Shown piece by piece: positions 11,735 through 21,300 of a DNA stretch of 26,006 bases. Location: positions 1 through 26,006 of the forward strand of contig JAIPMN010000931.1 in NCBI GenBank assembly GCA_020650975.1, in the 5' to 3' direction. A model generated the notes under the pieces. The model was not told the origin of the DNA and made no database searches. It saw nothing but the letters and a program-made list of their open reading frames with translations. The position numbers and the translations under genes were made by a program. This DNA comes from Apostichopus californicus (taxonomy: Eukaryota; Echinodermata; Holothuroidea; Aspidochirotida; Stichopodidae). Each line of letters begins with the position of its first letter. Position 1 is the first letter of the stretch.

Positions 11735-12075
11735 AGTATTCATACAAACTTGTTTTATTTATTTTTGGATCGAGGGATGACAAAATGTGGTTTTAAAACA
11801 AAGCCAACAAATTTGTTTGAGAATCTCTTCAGGCTTCTTTTCACAACTTGAGGACAGCATATCTTTTCTTTAATTCTAATTTCAGATGTCCTACTTTCAG
11901 AACGTAATACACCCGGGTATATGATTCAGACTAACATCCATACGGCCCGTTCGTACCTCTGCTTCAAAGTACAACGTAAACACGGGCAAGCTGGCTGGCT
12001 TGTTGGAAAGAAAAATTGTTGGGCTCTTTCGTGAGAGGTCAACTTACCATTCCCGAAATGGATTTGCTCTCCTCT
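11735..12075 (-). other. CPSF6: Probable CPSF6 3' UTR (proximal form)
   Basis: This runs from the stop codon to just past the first strong poly(A) signal. Two TGTA motifs on the gene strand lie here (11908-11911 and 11970-11973). UGUA is the element bound by the CFIm complex that CPSF6 belongs to. The end is estimated. Many further AATAAA hexamers lie to the left, so a longer UTR is possible. Confidence 0.5.
11754..11763 (-). terminator. Overlapping poly(A) signals AATAAATAAA
   Basis: The gene strand reads AATAAATAAAACAAGTTTGT. Two overlapping AATAAA hexamers are followed by a T/GT-containing stretch (TTTGTATGAATACTGTGG) that could be the downstream element. They lie about 315 nt beyond the CPSF6 stop. 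Actual use is not shown by sequence. Confidence 0.5.
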
Positions 12076-12313
12076 TCAGCGATGGCGATATTCTCTCTCT
12101 CTCTCGCGACCACGCTCCCGGTCCCTCTCCCTGTACTCTCCACGCTCCCTGCTCCTCTCTCTGTACTCTGCGCGATCCCGACTTCTTGAGCGTTTGTGGG
12201 TGGACCGTGAACTGCTGCTGCGAGTGGTGTCGGTGCGACTGCGGTGGCGAGTCTCATCCCTCTCTCGCGATTCACGCTCTTTCCTGCTGCTTCCCCGACT
12301 GCTACTACCGCCG
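12076..12313 (-). CDS. CPSF6: CPSF6 coding exon 14 (residues 707-785), RS/RE/RD tail and stop
   Basis: The acceptor is TTTTTAG|C and the stop is TGA at 12078-12076 (238 nt). It encodes [20 protein letters not shown], then an Arg/Ser/Glu/Asp tail with [20 protein letters not shown], ending [10 protein letters not shown]. The last residues equal the human CPSF6 C-terminus. In the family this RS-like tail drives transportin-3 import and splicing-factor-like contacts. Confidence 0.96.
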
Positions 12314-15300
12314 CTAAAAACCAAGGAAAGTATCCAAATCATGTTGAAAAGAGCTAATGTTTTGCACAAAATGGGAAGCATACCTCGATCAGAAACATAT
12401 ATACAAATTCCTCCCGGATGGAATAAAAGGTCCACCGACCTAGGTCAGGCAAAGATTGACATCCTACAATGGAACATACCCTACCATACTGTAAGAATCA
12501 GACGCTACAAAAGATGGATGTTTCTCCACACGGGCTGAAGCGACTGTCTGGTCACAAACTAGCTAAAACCTAACCAGTGAGAGCGTTATTGATCAAACTT
12601 AATCCCCCTCCTTGTTCTATTTCACCAAATGAGTGGCAAGTTAGTTATCACAATGGAAGAATAGTGAATGTTGTTTGCAACTAACGAGCGGCAAGTAGGA
12701 AGTAATTAATATACCATTTGATTCATAAAAATATCTTCACCCATTCCCTTTTTTACTGTTGTCTGAATAACATGCAAGAGAAAAAAATATAAACACATCT
12801 TCTCAAAATCATCATCGACTAATCTAGCTACTGAATTGCATCGCCACTTAACTCTAGAACATCCTGGAAAATAATTAGTAAATATCATCCACAATTGTTT
12901 TCAAATTCAATTTAGAATGATATCAAAACCAAAAAAATCACGACCTGGTTTGAATCACAAACCGTGTGAGCCCACAGACTTTATCCTTACCCAGTGCTGG
13001 CACCATAGGATTTGGACTCGATACCGTGAAGGCAATCCTGAAGAGAACTGATCACCACCTTACACCTGTCGTCACCAGCTATCTTGGACTGTTTGATGAT
13101 GGATATCGCCGTAACCAAGGTCTCAATTGCACTGGCAAACTCACCTACAGAGCACAAAATGAGGAAAGAGAAGGGAAGAGAGTTTAGTTCAAATTCCTTG
13201 CAAGATAAAACAACATACGACTATTATTTAGCAGGCCTCGGATTGCCGGCTCTTTGTTAGCTAACATGATATTTGATTTCACCAATTGCTGGTAGAAAAA
13301 AATGGGCATTTTTGGGGGGGCCAGCAGGACATGAAGAACTTTAACATTCAAGTAGGGTAACAATCCTGAGTCAAAAGAATCACATGATGTCAGTACTTAA
13401 CATAAGCCCAATGTTACAACTTGTTTTCAGCGAAATGTCATTGGCCAGCTTACAATAAACCTGTATACAGTAACTGACGTGTGTTGTAATTCAGGAAAAT
13501 GCCAGTGGGGACTCGATTTTAGCAGCCAGTAGATTTCTTCACACCACCAATTTGTTGCAAGTGGCTAAAATTTTGGAAATTCTATGCCTGTGGGAGTTAG
13601 TCCATGTAGACTCATAACTAATTCAAATATTCACACAGCTAGCCCTTCCACAAGCAACACTTTACTTGATTATGAAAGACATCGACGGTCTTCATGATGC
13701 TACAGTTTTCGTTGTGAGTGACGCGCACAATGAAAATTATCTCCTCCTGTTATGTTTCCTCTCCACCCAGGGGTTAAATGGGTACCTGTGAGGTAATTTG
13801 TCATTGGGCGCAGTATATAACTGTGCGCCGACTGGAGGGATTATCTCTGGGACAGGTTATCATTGACCAGGGGTAATATAACGTCTGTAAAGTGCTTTGA
13901 GACCTATCGCTGGTATAAAGCGCTATATAAAAAGCAAATATTATATTATTATTATTTCCAGATTTTTCACTAAAGTGTAAATCATATTTCAGGCAGTGAA
14001 GCATCTGTCCTCTTGTTGGTATTTGCTTCTCCTTACCGCTAGACGCATCAGAGACAGCCTTAGAGATAGCATCGCTGGATAGTGTTCTGTTACGTGTCAT
14101 GAGGGAATCAAACTCGGTGGCCGACAACTGGACTGGTGAGGGCTCTCTTGTTCTGTTGATAAAATGATAGCCAGAGAAAAAACATGAGTACACTCTCAAA
14201 CTGAGTATTTTATATACAGCCTTGAAATACAATTTAACCAGGTGAACTGCACTGTGAGCTACTGAACGACACTGTGAGCACTGTCACTGAAGTTTGGAAG
14301 ATTCTTCAAAGATTCTGAGCACTTTACACTGAGTTACGTCTACTCATACCAATCTATATATTAGGTCTCTTCACTTGCAGATGGATATAGGACATTTGTA
14401 AGACCATACTATTCTTATTCAAATCGTTTGGTGTCCTGCTGTTTACATAAACATCAAAGAACGTTTTGGTGGGGTTACTGACATGATCATCAGAATAATT
14501 GCATGGTATGGAACCATGGCTAAATAGTAACATCATTTGCAAAAGAGAGCATTCTAGAAATCACATTCCTTAACATTTGAATAGTTACCTACATAAATGG
14601 AAGTAGATATTGAGTGATGTCCTTCACTGAAAATGTACCATTTTGGTGGCCGGTGACATATTAATACCACCTAAAGTAATCATGTAAGGCGATAACGTTA
14701 CCATGTGTTAAGATTCAATGTGGAACAATATGTTGTCTGCCAAATAAGCACCACCTAAGATACCTCATGGTGTCAAGCAATGGTGTAACTTGTGGAATGG
14801 GATTCTTGTTCAAGGTCTATCAATCCCCCCCTCCCCCCTGACCAAGGCACGATTGGGTTACTATATGTGAGCTATTATTCCCCCTTGGGGTAAATAAATA
14901 CATGATGAAAGCACCACCTAAGATACCTCATGGTGTCGAGCAATGGTGTAACTTGTGGAATGGGATTCTTGTTCAAGGTCTATCAATCCCCCCTCCCCCT
15001 GACCAAGGCACGATTGGGTTACTATATGTGAGCTATTATTCCCCCTTGGGGTAAATAAATACATGATGAAAGCACCACCTAAGATACCTCATGGTGTCAA
15101 GCAATGGTGTAACTTGCGGAAGGGGAGTCTTGTTCAAGGTCTATCTAATCCCCCTCACCCTCTCCCTGACCAAGGCAAGATTGGGTTACTATATGTGAGC
15201 TGTTATTCCCCCTTGGGGTAAATAAATACATGATGACAATCATCTTACCTTTCAGCTGACTGTCGATACTGGTCTCCATTGTAACTCTAAACAAAGGGGG

Positions 15301-18300
15301 GAAGAAAATAATGCAACAATATGACAACTGAAATGGTAACATCTTGTATTGAATGACCGGTGTGGGTGGCCATATCTGATACATTAAATCTATGCAAGTT
15401 TTATCTGGCGATGCATCTATGGCCTCAATGTCAAATGAATATACTGTACACCACATTACTATGGCTTGCTGTCACATATAACTTAGTGACAACTGTTGTA
15501 TAGGCTTTACCAGATCGTATATATATTTCCCCAAACATTCTGAAAGATCTAGCCCCCAAACCTACCCCTCTTTCCCTCGAAGACCTATGGTTACAGAAGC
15601 TACAAATACTCTGGCTCTTATCTCTGGAACAGGTTACCAGATCACATTCAAACATGCTCTAAACTTTCTACATTCAAAAGTCTACTTAAGACCCATCTTT
15701 TCACTTGTTCTTTTGTAAATTAATCTGCTTTCTTTGTAGAGCACATTGAGCAGTGACTTTTGTCTACTGATTTGGCGCTATACAAGTCTCATTCATTATT
15801 ATTATAATTATTCAGATGTGTGTCTTTATCATTTATTCATCTTCGTACTGAATTATGATTCTTAAACTATAGCCAGAAGAATGGGGAAGAAAAGAGAGAG
15901 AGAGAGAAAGAAAACAATGCCAACATTTTTTTGACCTGCAAATTATTACCTTTGAGGCCGGGGGTCCTCTGTCAGCCGGTGGGGGCTGCTGCTGTTGTTG
16001 CTGCATCTGTTGTGGAGGCGGCTGTCCATGATTGGCCTGAACGAAAGCTGGATTCACATGAGGCGTCGGCTGACTTGCTTGAACTTGAGTGGGAATGGGA
16101 CCCCCATAGTGGGGTGGTGGTGGACCCTGGCTGGGAGGAGGAACAACCCTTGGTGGCGGTGCCATTGGCTGCTGAAATAGAAGGGAAGAAGAGTTAATTG
16201 ATTTAAAAGAATTGTCTGGTAGTCCTCAGGAGTTACCGTAAAAAACAATAAATAATTTTCCAAACATGTCTTCAAAATATGAGAATGCTAATTTTGCATG
16301 ACAGAGAAACGATTTTTTAATTCGTGTAGGACGGATATTTCAAAAATACTTTGAACGGCAGAGAACGTGACGTCGCCTTTGTAATGCAGATTGCGACATA
16401 ACCCAAGCTGCATGCAGTTCCTACAGTAATCACAACAAAACACTGTGTTTGAATACAGATTAATTTCTTCCTTAATTTTCGGTGAAATTTCTTATAAATT
16501 ATATGTGTGTAAAACAATCATTGAGCCGCCATATATGTAGTTCATCTGTGATTCATGATTTTTGTGTAACACAAGGTAAGTTTGAACAGCAGACCCTAAG
16601 TTGTTTATACATTGCGCTGTCCAGCTCCAATGTGAAGAATATTGGCATGTAGGCCACCTTAACGTTTACAATCGGACAGTTCTGCGAAGCCTAAGCTTCT
16701 CGGTACTACATTCTGCTCTGACATCGATTCCGCCAAGTAATATAATATAATATATAATAGGCTAATATTGTCACATATAGTTCAGTTTGTGGAGCAGATA
16801 GATGTGATACACATTTCAAGTAACTGGTGACGTTCACAGAAAGAAAAAAAACTTCTCTAAATGACACTTACTTGTCTTTGAGGTGGGCCATGCATTCCAG
16901 GTGGTGGGCCTCTGGGAAGTCCTTGCTGCTGAGGTGGTGGTGGTCCATGGCCTGGAGGTGGAACACCTCCATGTGCTGGTGGTCCATGGCCAGGAGGGGG
17001 TGGACCATGACCTTGGGGTGGGGGTCTTTGGCCAGGTGGAGGTCCATGGACTATTTGAGGTGGACCTTGTCCAGGTGGTGGTGGCCCTTGTCCTGGTGGG
17101 GGTGGTAGACCTCCTCCATGTCTGGGTGGACCTTGGAAGTTAGGTGGACCTTGACCTGGTGGACCAGATTGTAGAGGAGGACGAAAGCCTGGGGGTGGAG
17201 GTCCTGGTCTTGGGCCCGGATGGGGACCTCCCTGATTTGGAGGTCCTTGTGATGGAGGATGCCCACCAAATGAAACTGCAACAAGAGTAGGAGACTTTTC
17301 ACATAGCTGCATATTATTACTTACTTTGATGGTCTTTCTGCGTTAATGAGTTGGATTTACAAGAAACATGATTCTGCAAGCTGAAAAACTTTGAATGAGT
17401 ATTCGATAATCATCAGGAAGTGAAAATGATAGGTAGTTTGGTATGCAGATGGCACAATTAACTAGTTCAACTCATTTATTGAAACAATTCACTTCCATAA
17501 ATTGGCTTACAATTGTAGAGATCACATAATCACACCCTAAAATTGTCCAAAAAAGCAAACACTCACCTGGCGGTCTCTCCCAATCTGGTCTTTGGGGTGG
17601 TGGTGGACCTCTGATACCAGGTGGAGGGGGCCCACGAATTCTTGGTGGCATTGGACCTTGATGTGGTGGGGGAGGACCACGAAGCTACATAGAATGAAAC
17701 AAATACAGCTGATATTTCAAGAAATAGTTCATGTCAGGAGCTGGTGGGGGGTGGGGGGGAATGTGAGCACCATATATCTGCAATAAAACAAGAGCTTAAC
17801 TGGCACCATGGTTCCTTGCTTAGTGAAATATTAAAGTGTTGTATGTCATCAAATTGTAAATCCAGAGGTCTAGTAATTTGCAGTTTTGAAAAGTCACCTT
17901 CTGACGACATTTAATAAAAAATAATCAAATAAAGGTAAAAGGAAGTTTGTGTGAATTTGGGCCCAAAGAATGTGTCTGATCATGCATTTGAGGTGGGAAT
18001 ACAGTTTGGGCCCACCAAAAAATGGGCCCAGATGTACCAGCTATTAACCAACAACTTTTTACCAAGTCTGGCTAAAATCTCACTTAAGGTTGCGGAATTA
18101 TTGCAATGTAAAGATAATACGTTGGACAAGGATTGAGAAATATCCATCATTCCACCATTGTTGAGCTATCGCGGACCCAAGCAAGTGTCACAGAGCCACA
18201 CACACACGCCAACCCGACTACATTGGTTCCTTTGCTTCAAGCAAAGAAACCAAAAACTAATCTCTCTCTCAACTGGTATCTCTATCTCATTCATAACAAA

Positions 18301-21300
18301 ATAATTCTTTTAGAAAGAAGCTTTCTGAAACATTGCAAGTAACAGAAACAAATACATGAACATTTGAAAGAGTATTTTAGCCCTTTACTTCAGAGCATTC
18401 ATTACATACCCCTGGTCTTGGCCCTCTGTCTCCCATTGGTGGCATCCCACGCATGCGAGGGTCCTGAAAGTTTTGAGGTCTGGGAGGTGGTGGCATTCTG
18501 TTGCCCATTGGCCTTGGTGGTCCTGGAGGTCCCAAGGGCCCTGGAGGTGGCCCTCTTGACACAGGAGGGCCCTGCATGGGCATTCTATTATCTACAACAC
18601 ACAAATCAAAAGAAATTGTTTTTACGTTTGTGTTAATTTACATGTAAATAGTAAACTAAATAATAAGATGAGCTAATAGTGTGATCCTGATTATGCTGAC
18701 TGATGTATGATATCTATTAATTATTCCATCTCAATATAACCAGACAAACCATCAAATATTGTAGTGCTTCTCATGACAATGGTGCACTGAACTGCATCTG
18801 CTTCAATGTAAGGAATGGACGTAAGTGGAACATGCAATTGCAGCACTGGACTTGTGGTTATAAACAGCTGTGAGCAATTTATCACTGCCTTACACAAATG
18901 TGTACATTGTTGATTTTATGAGAAATATGTACAAGAATTAAACCACAGGGTTTTGTGTTGAATTTAAAGGGTGCAAAGACTCGCGCACAAAGAAACGTCT
19001 CATGTCGGTGATCTGACCTAGTTTCGAATGAGGTGTAACAGAAGTGTTAGATACCACCATAGATCCCAGAAAATACACACACAGCTTGCTACCGACAGTA
19101 ATTAGACACTAGTGTACAGTCAATACATACAGCTTCGGTCAATACCCACAACACAGTGTACATAGCAGCGATTGACATCTCAGCAGGGAGTTGTTATGGA
19201 ACACCCTGATCTCAGGTCCAGATAAATGATATCAAGGTATCACGTTTTACTAGTGTCTGCATTTTGTAGCGACTAGAAGAAAACTTCACTTGCATGCAAC
19301 GGAAAGTTAACTTTTCAGAGCGCGGCACACAGTTTGGCGCTAGTCTTCAATGGCTTTAAGAGAAATACGTACGGGAGAATTAAACCACAGGGTTTTGTAG
19401 TGAACACGTCTGCTTAACTACTATGTCAGTAAATAACAGACAAAGTAACAAAGATGGTGTGAAAACAGCTCTCACTCAAACCAAACTTACAAACAAAGTT
19501 TCACTGTGATTCATAATATCTACTGAGGCAAAAAAACTTTTAACTCACAAAATGTTTTGATAAAAAGAACCCTTCTAATGTTATGGGTAAGTTGGCTACA
19601 ATCCTAAATTCTCACCTGGAGCAAATGGCCTTGGAGGTAATCCTCCCTGGGGTGGTGGTAGTCCTCCCTGGAGTTGGGGCATTCCAGGCTGAGAGGGATG
19701 GGGTTGCTGTGGTGGTGGAAACCTTTGCTGAGGTTGTGGAGGGCCAAGCTGAGTAAGTGGCATGCCCTGTTGAGGTCCTGGGGGGCCCTGTTGAGGTCCC
19801 GGGGGGCCCTGTGGTCGAGGAGGACCTTGCTGAGGTGGAGGACCACGGAAAGTTTGGGGAGGGCCTTGCTGGCTTGGAGGACTTTGAAACCTAGGTGGAG
19901 GAGCTTGCTGTTGTGGTGGAGGCGCCAGTGGCCTTTGATCTGGCGTTGCTGGATTGAAACGTTCTGGCTGGTCCCCTGCTCCGCCACCATGAGCTGAGGA
20001 AGAATATAACAGTCGGTTTACAATCATCACAAACAAGGCACAGGATAAATGCAAAGACCATATAGTTTACAAACTGCAAGCTGTTTCCCTTACGATTCTG
20101 TTTTATTTTGTTTTTATCATTTACAGGATGAAGTAAGGTAATGTTTAAACTTCAGGTTATTTTGAGTTTTCATCTTTCACAATTTATAGCAACATCTTAG
20201 AAAGCTGATTACCACCGCAAACAGTGATGTGTCGGAGGATTTGCTGCTTGCATCTAGACCTTCATTGGTGATGAGATACTTTGCCAGTTTGCAAGCTCAA
20301 AAGAGCCTCTACAGCAGGCTAGGAAACTGCTGATTTAAATATTCTCAACCATATCGATCATTAACAAATATATAACAAGTTTCAATGCCACTTACCTTTC
20401 CGAGATGCATTTTCAAATTGATTCAGCGCTTGCCTATTGCAGGGAGTAACCACTGGAAGCTGTCCATGAATTTCCCTGAAAGATACAAATTTATTCAATT
20501 AAGATCTATCATCCATCTACCAAACCACAACCTTCTCATTGTCACTGAAATCCAACCCTACTCACTGAAATTCAAAGTCACTGCATTCAGAGAGAAGCAA
20601 GCGGGGAAAACGGACAAGGTTAGGCCCCAATGTCACATATTTATGTTATCTGTGTGTTAGGTTATAATATGAGCTTTCAATAAAGCTTAACTGTTAAAAT
20701 AATGATATTGCATTTATTGTTGACTGAAGATGGTAAAGGATCTAATTTTCACTTCTCCTGATACTCTCTATATCAGACTGACAACTAAATTAAGGTTTCA
20801 GAATCATTTTACAGCAAGAGAACTATGGACTTAATGTCTTTCTCTCCCGAGTCCGGAGGTACAGAATCAGAACAAGACTTTCAGTGTCATAAATAAAACT
20901 CTCCTCATAGTTGTCTCCTACACAATGAGAAGCTTTTATGAAGAACATTCCTTGATGTAACCACCAGATGATCCTTTTCGGATATGAAGTTAAATAATAG
21001 TTTTTTGCTTCGACAAAGTGGTCTTTCTCTCCATAAGCATGTCAACTGTATGAGCCCTTAGGATTACAAGACTGAATTTGTATTTTACTATCCAAAATTA
21101 TACTATCCAAATGGTACATAGCCTCAACTAACCGTTTGCCAAGCTCGCCCAATATGACGTGATACGAAGTCTCATTTTCTACATGCACTGCAGCGAATCC
21201 TTTAGACTGGCCGTTGGCTCTGTTTTCATGAAACTTTATCTCCAGTACGTCATGAACTCCCACCTGTGATGCAGCACTGATGATATCTTGGTCAGTTGTC

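Larger units (their letters stand above)
18592..19615 (-). other. CPSF6 intron 6 (1024 bp)
   Basis: GT-AG intron holding a ~40-bp direct repeat pair (18921-18960 and 19361-19400). The DNA between them looks richer in CpG than the rest of the intron. No coding frame is supported. Confidence 0.8.

Noticed and set aside
12000-12538. Plus-strand frames of 105 and 114 codons across exon 14
   Set aside because: They are antisense shadows of the RS/RE-rich exon. The minus frame matches the human CPSF6 C-terminus.
14748-15235. TTCAAGGTC in the tandem unit as a tRNA B box (tRNA-derived SINE)
   Set aside because: The match to GGTTCGANTCC is poor and no A box at the right spacing was found.
15931-17143. 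Trp/Val-rich plus-strand frames opposite exons 9 and 10
   Set aside because: They are antisense shadows of the proline-rich CPSF6 exons, whose splice phases and homology fit the minus strand.
19604-20054. Alternative minus-strand frames overlapping exon 6
   Set aside because: Only the frame that joins exons 5 and 7 in phase gives the Gln/Pro-rich CPSF6 sequence.
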